Shown in pieces: positions 9,319 to 17,494 of a stretch of 64,000 bases of DNA. This stretch comes from Pedobacter sp. ok626 (GTDB taxonomy: Bacteria; Bacteroidota; Bacteroidia; Sphingobacteriales; Sphingobacteriaceae): positions 86,968-150,967 of the forward strand of contig NZ_FNEX01000019.1 of NCBI RefSeq assembly GCF_900100435.1, in the 5' to 3' direction. The notes beneath the pieces are model-generated. The model searched no databases and had not been told where the DNA came from. It saw only the letters and a list, made by a program, of their open reading frames with translations. Position numbers and translations under genes: made by a program. Numbering within the stretch: position 1 is the stretch's first letter; the number at the start of each line of letters is the position of its first letter.

Positions 9319-11238
9319 CTAGAACTTATAGCGTACAAAAGCTTCCATCGCTTCGTACTCAGCTAAACCTAAACTGTCATAAGCCTGAGCTGTTTCTCTG
9401 TTTCTGTCTTCAGCACGTTGCCAGAATTCTCTTGGATCATCTCCCGGGAAAACAGCGGTATCTTTTTGCGACTGATGTTTGAAAATAGCCATTTTTTTAC
9501 GCTCAACTTCTTGCGGGCTAAGCGGCACAGCCATTTCAATTTCATGCGTCTCAAATTCCTGCCATGCACCACGGTACATCCATAACCAGCAATCTTTAAC
9601 CCAATCCTCAGTTTTAGCTAAACGTTTTAACGCTTCTAAAATGATGTTGAAGCAAACGATATGCGTTCCATGCGGATCCTCAAAGTCGCCTGCTGCAAAT
9701 ACCTGATGAGGTTTTACCTTTTGTAGCAATTCCATTGTTAGCACCACGTCAGCTTCGGTCACTGGGTTTTTCTGGCTTTTTCCACTTTCATAGAATGGTA
9801 AAGCCATAAAGTGAATATGGTCATCTGCTAATCCGCAATAACGTGCACCAGCGATGGCTTCACCTTTTCTGATTAGACCTTTTACGGTTTGAATTTCAGG
9901 CGTGTCAATTTGATTAGGTTTCTTTTTCTCCATGAAAGACCGCATGTTCTGATACAAAGATTTTAACTCTGTAGTATCAAGACCCATTTTTTCAGAAAAG
10001 TCGATGTTGAATTCAACAAAACGTAATGCGTCATCATCCCATACGGCAGTGTTACCTGAAGTTTGGTAGGCTACGTGAACATCTTGTTTTTGATCAGCAA
10101 GGCGGATAAATGTGCCACCCATAGAGATTACATCGTCATCAGGGTGCGGTGAGAAAATGATTGAACGCTTTTTAGCCGGCTCTGCACGCTCCGGTCTTTG
10201 CGAATCATCAGCATTAGGTTTACCACCTGGCCAACCTGTAATGGTATGCTGTAGTTTATTAAATATATCGATGTTGATATTGTAAACAGGACCTTTTTCA
10301 ACAGCCAACTGAGCCATGCCATGGTTGTTGTAATCGTCTTCTGTAAGTTTTAATACTGGTTTTTTAAGTGTATTAGAAAGCCAGATTACAGCTTTTCTAG
10401 TGATTTTTTCATCCCATACACAATCCTTAACCAACCAAGGTGTATCGAAACGGGTTAGCATTGAAGCTGCATCCTGATCTAAAATGAACTCAACATGCTG
10501 AGATAATTGTAAGTAAGTTGCAGGAACTTCACTTGAAATTTCTCCTTCAACAGTTTTTTTAATGATCGGTGCTTTTTTCTTATTCCAAGCCATTAGGATA
10601 ATTTCCCTGGCTTTGAAAATAGTACCCACACCCATTGTAATTGCTTTTGTTGGAACAAAAGATTTACCCCCAAAGTCCCTTGCCGCATCTCTTCTGGTCA
10701 AGTCGTCTAGTGTAACCAAACGTGTTCCAGAGTTTGGTGCAGAACCTGGCTCATTGAAACCGATGTGACCTGTACGTCCGATACCGAGGATTTGTATATC
10801 TAATCCTCCCAGGTCTCCAATCTTTTTCTCATAATTCAGGCAAAATGCAGGAATTTCTTCTAAACTCAATGTACCATCAGGAATGTTCACATTGTTCTTA
10901 TCGATGTCGATATGATCAAATAAGTTTTCATTCATGAAAGTCACATAACTCTGCGCAGCATTTGGCTGCATAGGGTAATATTCATCAAGGTTAAAAGTAA
11001 CCACATTTTTAAAACTCAACCCCTCCTCTTTATGCATTCTTACCAGTTCGGCATAAACGGCAATTGGTGTAGCTCCAGTAGCTAAACCTAAAACTGCCTG
11101 AGCATTGTTTTTTTGTTTTTCCTTAATCAGTTTCCCGATGCGATGAGCAACGCTAAGTGATGCTGCTTTAGGGTTTTCAAAGACAGAAACAGGCAGTTTT
11201 TCAAAGCGTGTTTCTTCTAGAAGATTTAATCTAGCCAT
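9319..11238 (-). CDS. nagB: Glucosamine-6-phosphate deaminase fused to PIG-L deacetylase-like domain
   Basis: 639 residues, far longer than the usual 260-residue NagB. Residues about 1-290 are the deaminase, which converts glucosamine-6-phosphate to fructose-6-phosphate and ammonia: FNLDEYYPM holds the active-site Asp and GIGRTGHIGFNEPGS the phosphate/sugar loop. From about residue 375 a second domain begins with SPHPDDDVISMGGT, the metal-binding signature of PIG-L/LmbE N-acetylglucosaminyl deacetylases, and continues with DPHGTH. This fusion is common in Bacteroidota NagB; whether the second domain is active on GlcNAc-6-phosphate is not settled here. No separate nagA lies in the window. A good promoter sits 32-62 bases upstream and a strong terminator follows. 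Confidence 0.93.
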   Translation of the reverse strand: MARLNLLEETRFEKLPVSVFENPKAASLSVAHRIGKLIKEKQKNNAQAVLGLATGATPIAVYAELVRMHKEEGLSFKNVVTFNLDEYYPMQPNAAQSYVTFMNENLFDHIDIDKNNVNIPDGTLSLEEIPAFCLNYEKKIGDLGGLDIQILGIGRTGHIGFNEPGSAPNSGTRLVTLDDLTRRDAARDFGGKSFVPTKAITMGVGTIFKAREIILMAWNKKKAPIIKKTVEGEISSEVPATYLQLSQHVEFILDQDAASMLTRFDTPWLVKDCVWDEKITRKAVIWLSNTLKKPVLKLTEDDYNNHGMAQLAVEKGPVYNINIDIFNKLQHTITGWPGGKPNADDSQRPERAEPAKKRSIIFSPHPDDDVISMGGTFIRLADQKQDVHVAYQTSGNTAVWDDDALRFVEFNIDFSEKMGLDTTELKSLYQNMRSFMEKKKPNQIDTPEIQTVKGLIRKGEAIAGARYCGLADDHIHFMALPFYESGKSQKNPVTEADVVLTMELLQKVKPHQVFAAGDFEDPHGTHIVCFNIILEALKRLAKTEDWVKDCWLWMYRGAWQEFETHEIEMAVPLSPQEVERKKMAIFKHQSQKDTAVFPGDDPREFWQRAEDRNRETAQAYDSLGLAEYEAMEAFVRYKF

Positions 11239-11269
11239 TTAGTTTGTTCTTAAAATTTGTACGGAGCAG

Positions 11270-11300
11270 TAAATATAGGCACTCTTGGGACTTTATCAAA
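11270..11300 (-). promoter_or_regulatory. Promoter of the NagB fusion gene
   Basis: On the minus strand TTTG (11300-11297), then 19 bases, then TATATTTA (11277-11270), a seven-of-eight match to the Bacteroidota -7 box with the standard spacing. Transcription would start about 25 bases before the ATG. Confidence 0.6.
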
Positions 11301-11500
11301 TTTTTTAATTACAAGATGTCCTTTTTAAAAAATGTTTTTAGCGAAGCCCTGGCTCCTAGTCGGTTGGTAACATAACAAATCGTATTGCAAAAAAGTTCTC
11401 TGGGCTGCTGTAATTGCAGGAATAGGATTAACTTAATGGTTTAGTGGAAGTTGTAATGGTATTTGTTTTATATTTATAACAAGATAACCGTTTGTAGCCA

Positions 11501-12817
11501 ATGACAGAAAACAAGGGTTTAAAGAAAACGCTCACGCCTTTCATGCTCTGGGGGCTTGGGGTGGGGTACGTGATCTCGGGCATGTACTTTGGTTGGAACC
11601 TGGGCCTGGAGAAAGGCGGCACCGGGGGGATGGCTATTGCAACCCTCGTGATCATGGTGATGTATATCACTTTCACCTTTAGTTATGCTGAGCTGGCTTG
11701 TGCAATTCCAAAAGCCGGCGGGGTGTTCGACTATGCCAATAAGGCAATGGGGAAAAACATTGGGTTTATTGCGGGTATTGCCCAGATCGTCGAATTTATC
11801 TTAGCTCCCCCTGCCATTGCTTTTGCAATTGGCGCTTATTTCAATGCCTTTTTTCCGCAAGTGCCCATACTTACCAGTGCCATATCCATCTATTTTGTAT
11901 TCACCGCGCTAAATGTTTACGGTGTTAAAGCTGCAGCTTCTTTTGAAGTGATCATTACCATCTTTGCTGTCGGCGAGCTGTTGCTTTTCTCGGGATTGGC
12001 CGCGCCAAAATTCCAAATCTCTAACCTTACTCATAATGCTTTTCCCAATGGTTGGAGCGGTGTTTTTGGTGCCATTCCTTTCGCCATCTGGTTTTTTCTG
12101 GGGATAGAAGGGATTGCCAATGTAGCCGAGGAAACTAAAAATCCGCAGAGAGACATCAGTAAAGGATTTGGCTGGGCTATATTTACACTCGTCATTTTAT
12201 GTGTGCTGGTCTTTGTAACAGCGACAGGAATTTCAGGTTGGGAAACGATTGTTTATAAAAATGGTATTGCTGGAGAAACCTCAGATTCTCCACTTCCACT
12301 TGCTTTGGCTAAAATAACCGGGAGTAGCCATGTGATGTATCATTTACTCATCACCGTAGGCCTGTTTGGTTTGGTCGCTTCCTTTCATGGGTTGATTCTT
12401 GCGGCTGGTCGTTCTACTTATGAGATGGGAAGAGTACACAACATCCCTTCTTTTTTAGGTAAAATTTCCCCTCGGTTTCATACTCCCGCCAATGCGTTGA
12501 TCGGAAATATGGTCATTGGTATTTTGGCGCTATTATCTGGTAAAACATCCGAAATTATTATCATATCTGTTTTTGGTGCGCTTACCTTGTACATCGTTGC
12601 TATGGTCTCTGTGATTATTCTCCGGAAAAATGAGCCGGAATTACACCGACCTTTTCGTGTGCGCTTTTTTCCGGCATTTCCTATTGTTTCTTTGCTGATC
12701 GCCTCAGTATCCATCGTTGCCATGTTTATTTTTAACCTTACACTGGGGCTCATTTATTTTTCGATCCTGATTATTACTTTTTTACTGTATAAACTTTTTA
12801 AACCCGTAGACAGATGA
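11501..12817 (+). CDS. Ethanolamine/amino acid permease (APC superfamily)
   Basis: 438 residues with about twelve membrane helices. The N-terminal region (LTPFMLWGLGVGYVISGMYF, then FGWNLGLEKGGTGG) and IPKAGGVFDYANKAMG match the Eat-type ethanolamine permease branch of the amino acid-polyamine-organocation superfamily. It likely imports ethanolamine or a related small amine by proton symport across the inner membrane. It is the first gene of a five-gene operon, overlapping the glutamine-synthetase-like gene by 4 bases. The partner enzymes (ligase, alcohol dehydrogenase, aldehyde dehydrogenase, gamma-glutamyl hydrolase) fit an amino-alcohol substrate better than an amino acid. Family assignment is firm; substrate is inferred from similarity and context. 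Confidence 0.85.
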   Translation: MTENKGLKKTLTPFMLWGLGVGYVISGMYFGWNLGLEKGGTGGMAIATLVIMVMYITFTFSYAELACAIPKAGGVFDYANKAMGKNIGFIAGIAQIVEFILAPPAIAFAIGAYFNAFFPQVPILTSAISIYFVFTALNVYGVKAAASFEVIITIFAVGELLLFSGLAAPKFQISNLTHNAFPNGWSGVFGAIPFAIWFFLGIEGIANVAEETKNPQRDISKGFGWAIFTLVILCVLVFVTATGISGWETIVYKNGIAGETSDSPLPLALAKITGSSHVMYHLLITVGLFGLVASFHGLILAAGRSTYEMGRVHNIPSFLGKISPRFHTPANALIGNMVIGILALLSGKTSEIIIISVFGALTLYIVAMVSVIILRKNEPELHRPFRVRFFPAFPIVSLLIASVSIVAMFIFNLTLGLIYFSILIITFLLYKLFKPVDR

Positions 12818-14172
12818 CAACAGAAGAGATTTTAGCCTATGTAAAAGAGCATCCTTTAGGCAAAGTAAAAATAGCCGTATCCGATATTGATGGCGTGTTA
12901 CGGGGTAAGTATATCTCGGCAGAGAAGTTTGCTTCGGTTGTTGCGGGGCGCTTGGGTTTTTGCGATGTAACCTTTGGATGGGATATGGGCGATGTGGCTT
13001 ACGACAATGTAAAATTTACAGGATGGCATACTGGTTATCCTGACGCACTGGTAAAGTTGGATCTTAGTACCTTTAGGAAAATCCCATGGGAAAATAACAT
13101 CCCCTTTTTTCTGGGTGATTTTGTAGATGAAAAGCTTGTTCCGGTATATACTTGTCCAAGGCAATTGCTTCGTAAAGTGCTAGCAGATGCTGAAAATTCA
13201 GGTTATCAGGCCTATTTTGCGCAGGAATTTGAGTGGTTCAACTTTGCGGAAACACCCGAAACGGCGCATCAAAAGAACTTTAGTGGCCTAACGCCATTAA
13301 CTCCAGGTATGTTTGGTTATTCTATTTTGCGCAGCACTTTGAAAAATGAGTACATGAGCGACCTTTTCGATCTGTTGAGTAGGTTTGATATTCCAATAGA
13401 GGGTTTGCATACCGAAACAGGGCCTGGCGTATATGAAGCGGCTATAAAGTATGCTTCGGTTTTGGTGGCTGCGGACCAGGCGGTATTATTTAAAACTGCT
13501 GTAAAGGAAATTGCGTATAAGCATGGGATCATGGCTACTTTTATGGCCAAGATCAGTGAGCATCTCCCTGGATGCAGTGGACATGTGCATCAGAGTTTGT
13601 GGGATAAGGACTCTAAACAAAACCTGTTTCATGATGAAAATGATCCGCATCGGATGAGTGGGCTGATGAAAAGCTATATCGCCGGACAGTTGCATTGTAT
13701 ACCTCATATTTTACCCATGATTGCACCAACCATTAATAGTTATAAACGATTGGTAGAGGGAGCCTGGGCGCCAACTACGCTCACCTGGGGTATCGACAAC
13801 AGGACTGTAGCCTTAAGGGCATTGCCTGGTCATGCGAAGACCTGCCGACTGGAAACCCGTGTCGTAGGTTCTGATAGCAATCCTTATTTGGCCTTGTCAG
13901 CCTGTCTGGCTGCGGGATTGTATGGCATCAAAAACAAGATGAAGCTGGATAAAGAAGCGACCAATGGCAATGGTTATAAGGACCTCTCGAATGGTGTTTT
14001 GCCTCAAAACCTTTATGAGGCTACCCAGCGAATGAAACAATCCGCTATAGCGGAAGAGCTGTTCGGAGCAGGCTTTGTCGCACATTTTACGCAGACCAGA
14101 GAATGGGAGTGGCGTCAATATGCAAAAGCGGTAACCGATTGGGAATTAAAAAGATATTTCGAAATTATTTAA
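12814..14172 (+). CDS. Glutamine-synthetase-like gamma-glutamylamide ligase
   Basis: 452 residues of the GS type I fold. The N-terminal DIDGVLRGKYIS replaces the ordinary GlnA start and resembles PuuA, GlnA3/GlnA4 and IpuC, which join glutamate to amines instead of ammonia using ATP. QEFEWFNF, GCSGHVHQSLW, NRTVALRALPGH and RLETRVVGSDSNPYLALSA carry the metal, ATP and glutamate-binding positions. In this operon the likely product is gamma-glutamylethanolamide or the glutamylamide of another amino alcohol. The start overlaps the permease stop by 4 bases (ATGA), implying translational coupling. It is not the housekeeping ammonia-assimilating enzyme. Putrescine as substrate is possible but the operon lacks the PuuB oxidase. 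Confidence 0.88.
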   Translation: MTTEEILAYVKEHPLGKVKIAVSDIDGVLRGKYISAEKFASVVAGRLGFCDVTFGWDMGDVAYDNVKFTGWHTGYPDALVKLDLSTFRKIPWENNIPFFLGDFVDEKLVPVYTCPRQLLRKVLADAENSGYQAYFAQEFEWFNFAETPETAHQKNFSGLTPLTPGMFGYSILRSTLKNEYMSDLFDLLSRFDIPIEGLHTETGPGVYEAAIKYASVLVAADQAVLFKTAVKEIAYKHGIMATFMAKISEHLPGCSGHVHQSLWDKDSKQNLFHDENDPHRMSGLMKSYIAGQLHCIPHILPMIAPTINSYKRLVEGAWAPTTLTWGIDNRTVALRALPGHAKTCRLETRVVGSDSNPYLALSACLAAGLYGIKNKMKLDKEATNGNGYKDLSNGVLPQNLYEATQRMKQSAIAEELFGAGFVAHFTQTREWEWRQYAKAVTDWELKRYFEII

Positions 14173-14192
14173 CGGCAATTATTTCATTAGTT

Positions 14193-15341
14193 ATGACATT
14201 TGATCACATCTATCAGTACAATTTTCCAACTACGATCCGGTTTGGAGCCGGAGCAATTAAAGAATTACCAGAATATCTTAGGCAAAATGGATTGAAGCGG
14301 CCATTGATCGTGACAGATCCAATCATTGCTGCGCTTCCTTTTTTTAAAACCATTATGAGTGATCTGCGTATTCATGGTATTGCAGTAGAGGTGTTTAGTG
14401 ATATTCATAAAAATCCGGTAAAAAGCGATGTGTATAAAGGCACCGAGGCCTGGGACGATACCGCCAGAGATAGCGTAATTGGAATTGGTGGCGGTGCTGC
14501 ACTGGATGTAGCCAGGGCAATTGTGCTGCGGGTAAATCATCGTGAGGATCTATTTAAGTACGATGATCTGATTGGAGGCGATGTTTACGTGACCAATGAG
14601 GTGCCGCATTTTATTACGGTACCAACCACTTCAGGCACGGGCAGTGAGGTAGGTCGGAGCGCAATTATTGCCGATGACGAGACGCACCAGAAAAAGATTT
14701 TGTTTTCGCCAAAGCTCATGGCGAAGATTGTATTCGCCGATCCTGTTTTGACAATGGATTTGCCGTCATTTATTACGGCGGCTACGGGTATGGATGCATT
14801 AACGCACAATATGGAAGCTTTTTTGGCGAAAAATCCCCATCCACTATGTGATGGGATAGCGCTTGAAGGGATTTCGCTGATTAAGGATGCATTGGAACCT
14901 GCGACAAATCGTCCGGATATCGAAAGTCGCAGCAAAATGTTAATGGCCTCAATGATGGGAGCTATCGCTTTTCAAAAGGGGCTTGGTGTGGTACATTCGC
15001 TTGCGCATCCACTTTCTTCTTTATTAGATACACATCATGGTTTGGCTAATGCCGTAAATCTTCCTTATGGGATGGCATTCAATATTGAAGGTTTTGAAGA
15101 TAAATTTCGACGTATTGCGCGAACATTGGAATTGAAGGAGGAAAATGGAAAGGCTGTAGTCGAATACCTATTTAATCTCAATACCAAAATTGGCATCCCA
15201 CATCACTTGGGCGACATTGGCGTGAAGCAGGAGCATATAGAAACCCTGGCCGATTTGGCCTTTGCCGATTTTGCCCATCCAAATAATCCGAAACCCGTGA
15301 GTAGAGCTGACTTTAAGCATTTGTATTTGAGCGCGCTTTAG
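14193..15341 (+). CDS. Iron-containing alcohol dehydrogenase
   Basis: 382 residues of group III alcohol dehydrogenases. Visible motifs are GGGAALDVAR (dinucleotide binding), VPTTSGTGSEVGRSAII, and metal ligands in DALTHNMEAF and VVHSLAHPLSSLLDTHHGLAN (conserved Asp and three His). The ATG at 14193 gives a normal N terminus (MTFDHIYQYNFPTTIRFGAG); an in-frame ATG at 14103 lies inside the preceding gene and is unlikely. Within the operon it would oxidise the alcohol end of gamma-glutamylethanolamide to the aldehyde with NAD(P)+. Its presence in place of an amine oxidase is the main clue that the pathway substrate is an amino alcohol. Specific substrate is inferred. Confidence 0.9.
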   Translation: MTFDHIYQYNFPTTIRFGAGAIKELPEYLRQNGLKRPLIVTDPIIAALPFFKTIMSDLRIHGIAVEVFSDIHKNPVKSDVYKGTEAWDDTARDSVIGIGGGAALDVARAIVLRVNHREDLFKYDDLIGGDVYVTNEVPHFITVPTTSGTGSEVGRSAIIADDETHQKKILFSPKLMAKIVFADPVLTMDLPSFITAATGMDALTHNMEAFLAKNPHPLCDGIALEGISLIKDALEPATNRPDIESRSKMLMASMMGAIAFQKGLGVVHSLAHPLSSLLDTHHGLANAVNLPYGMAFNIEGFEDKFRRIARTLELKEENGKAVVEYLFNLNTKIGIPHHLGDIGVKQEHIETLADLAFADFAHPNNPKPVSRADFKHLYLSAL

Positions 15342-15372
15342 TTAAATTGCAATTGGAAACAAATTTAGATGG

Positions 15373-16089
15373 ATGAAAAAGAAGCTAGGGATAAGTTATA
15401 GTGAAGCCAATTTTCAGAACTATTGGAATTGGTTTACTGCCGAAGATCTTGGAGATGAAATAGAGCTTGTGGAACTTTCCTTTGAAAAAAATAATAAGGC
15501 TGACATAGAAAAATGTGATGGTTTTGTGTTGACAGGGGGAATTGATGTGCTGCCGGCTATATATGGCGGAGCAGAAGAATATCCTTATAAACCTGATGTG
15601 TTTTTGCCTGAAAGGGATGAGTTTGAACGATTAATTTACGACTATTCACAAAAGGCAAAAGTCCCTGTTTTGGGTATTTGTAGGGGGATGCAATACATCA
15701 ATATCCTGGAAGGTGGGGCAGTTTTTGAGGATAATGGAGAGCAGGTAAACCAATTGCATAAAAAAGGTTCAGAAGATAAAGTTCATGGTGTAAACATTGA
15801 TGCAGATAGCTTGTTATATGCTGTAACTGGAAAAGCGGTAGGGCAGGTAAACAGTGCGCACCACCAGGCCGTTAATCCCGGTAAGCTGGGCGACAACCTG
15901 ATGGCAAATGCCTATTCAGATACACCAGATGCGCTTATAGAAGGATTGGAATTTAAAGATAAAAGGGGAAAGGCTTTTATGCTTGGTGTGCAATGGCACC
16001 CGGAAAGGATGAAAGAAAAGGAGCTCAATCCTTTGTCACAAAAAATTAAAGAACAGTTTATTAAGGAAGTCAAAAGTCATAAACGATGA
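15373..16089 (+). CDS. Gamma-glutamyl hydrolase, class I amidotransferase (PuuD-like, peptidase C26)
   Basis: 238 residues. Motifs are GFVLTGGIDVLPAIYGG, the nucleophile elbow GICRGMQYIN with the catalytic Cys, HHQAVNPGKLG, and the His-Glu pair in GVQWHPERM. PuuD-type enzymes hydrolyse the gamma-glutamyl bond of a glutamylated acid, releasing glutamate and the free amino acid. Here the expected reaction is gamma-glutamylglycine to glutamate plus glycine, if ethanolamine is the input. It lies 31 bases after the alcohol dehydrogenase and overlaps the aldehyde dehydrogenase start by 4 bases. A second ATG at 15369 is out of frame. Confidence 0.9.
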   Translation: MKKKLGISYSEANFQNYWNWFTAEDLGDEIELVELSFEKNNKADIEKCDGFVLTGGIDVLPAIYGGAEEYPYKPDVFLPERDEFERLIYDYSQKAKVPVLGICRGMQYINILEGGAVFEDNGEQVNQLHKKGSEDKVHGVNIDADSLLYAVTGKAVGQVNSAHHQAVNPGKLGDNLMANAYSDTPDALIEGLEFKDKRGKAFMLGVQWHPERMKEKELNPLSQKIKEQFIKEVKSHKR

Positions 16090-17450
16090 ACATTGTTAAC
16101 CCTGCAACAGAAGAAATCATAACAACAGTAAAGGAAGATGATAGCAAATCACTTGCCCATAAACGGAATTTGCTTAAAATGGGGCAAAAGGATTGGGCAT
16201 CGAGAAGCCTGGAGCAACGTTTGCTGGTCATAGAAAAGTTTTACGAATTACTGGGATTGGAATTAGAGCGCCTTGCTAGGGTATTGACTTCGGAAGTGGG
16301 TAAGCCGCTATCGCAATCCCGTAATGAGATCAACGGTGCAAGGGGGAGGGTTCGATGGATGTTAGATCACGCGCTGCAGTATCTTTCCGATGAAATTGTA
16401 ACGGATACGCCAGAATTGAAAGAACAGATCTCCTATGATCCTTTGGGTATTGTATGTAACATATCGGCCTGGAATTATCCTTATCTGGTAGGGGTAAATG
16501 TTTTGGTGCCTGCGCTAATTGCGGGGAATGCGGTAATGTATAAACCTTCGGAGTATGCAACTTTAACCGGACTGGAAATAGAAAAATTATTAAAGCAAGC
16601 GGGATTACCTGATGATGTGTTTAAAGTGGCTATAGGTGCAAGAGAAACTGGCGAACATCTGCTGGATATGAATTTTGACGGTTACTTTTTTACCGGATCT
16701 TATAAAACCGGGAAGTATATATATGAGCGGGTGGCTCCGAAAATGGTGGTCTGCCAGCTTGAACTAGGTGGTAAAGATCCGCTATATGTTGCTGGTGATG
16801 TAAAAGATGTTGCTGCTGTTGCTGCTGCAACGGCAGATGGGGCTTTTTATAACAATGGGCAGAGTTGTTGTTCAGTAGAACGGATTTTTGTGCACGAAAA
16901 AGTTTATGATGATTATGTTGCGGCCTTTGTGAAGGAAGTGCAGTCCTGGAAAGTAGGGGCGCCAACAGAAGCGGACGTTTATCTGGGCGCGTTGACCAGA
17001 AAGGAACAAATTACAGTATTGGAGCAACAGGTTAAAGATGCGGTGCAACATGGTGCTTTAGTTTTAACAGGCGGCAAGCGAAAAGAACAAAAAGGCAATT
17101 ATTTTGAACCTACTGTGTTGGTTAATGTAACCAATCATATGAAGGTAATGCAGGAAGAGAGTTTTGGTCCCATCATTGGCATTATGAAGGTAGATGACGA
17201 TGCTGAGGCCATCTATTTGATGCAGGATACGGTGTATGGTTTAACTGCTGCCGTTTATTCGGAAAGCATGAATAGAGCAAAGCATATTCTTTCTCAGATA
17301 GATTCGGGTACCGGTTACTGGAATTGCTGCGATAGGGTAAGTGCTGGTCTTCCCTGGAGTGGCAGACGACATTCCGGTATTGGGGCAACGCTATCTCATC
17401 AAGGTTTGCGCGCTTTTACCAAACCTAAAGCTTGGCACCTTAGAACTTAG
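16086..17450 (+). CDS. NAD(P)-dependent aldehyde dehydrogenase
   Basis: 454 residues of the aldehyde dehydrogenase superfamily. NISAWNYPYLVGVNVLVPALIAG and YKPSEYA mark the cofactor site, FTGSYKTGKYI the glycine-rich turn, QLELGGKDPLYV the general-base Glu and NNGQSCCSVERIFV the nucleophile Cys. The second Cys next to it is a minor variant also found in related enzymes. It is the last gene of the operon and overlaps the hydrolase by 4 bases. The expected role is oxidation of the gamma-glutamylated aldehyde made by the preceding dehydrogenase to the acid. It resembles succinate-semialdehyde and gamma-glutamyl-aminobutyraldehyde dehydrogenases; the substrate is inferred from context. Confidence 0.9.
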   Translation: MNIVNPATEEIITTVKEDDSKSLAHKRNLLKMGQKDWASRSLEQRLLVIEKFYELLGLELERLARVLTSEVGKPLSQSRNEINGARGRVRWMLDHALQYLSDEIVTDTPELKEQISYDPLGIVCNISAWNYPYLVGVNVLVPALIAGNAVMYKPSEYATLTGLEIEKLLKQAGLPDDVFKVAIGARETGEHLLDMNFDGYFFTGSYKTGKYIYERVAPKMVVCQLELGGKDPLYVAGDVKDVAAVAAATADGAFYNNGQSCCSVERIFVHEKVYDDYVAAFVKEVQSWKVGAPTEADVYLGALTRKEQITVLEQQVKDAVQHGALVLTGGKRKEQKGNYFEPTVLVNVTNHMKVMQEESFGPIIGIMKVDDDAEAIYLMQDTVYGLTAAVYSESMNRAKHILSQIDSGTGYWNCCDRVSAGLPWSGRRHSGIGATLSHQGLRAFTKPKAWHLRT

Positions 17451-17494
17451 CTAAGTTTATTACTACTTTTGAAGTATTCGCCTTATTTAAAACC

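Noticed and set aside
14103..14192. Upstream ATG start for the iron alcohol dehydrogenase
   Set aside because: It would add 30 residues encoded inside the GS-like gene and unlike the family; the ATG at 14193 gives a normal N terminus.
11501..17450. Reading the operon as a putrescine (Puu) pathway
   Set aside because: The FAD amine oxidase PuuB is missing and an alcohol dehydrogenase and Eat-type permease are present, which fits an amino alcohol better.
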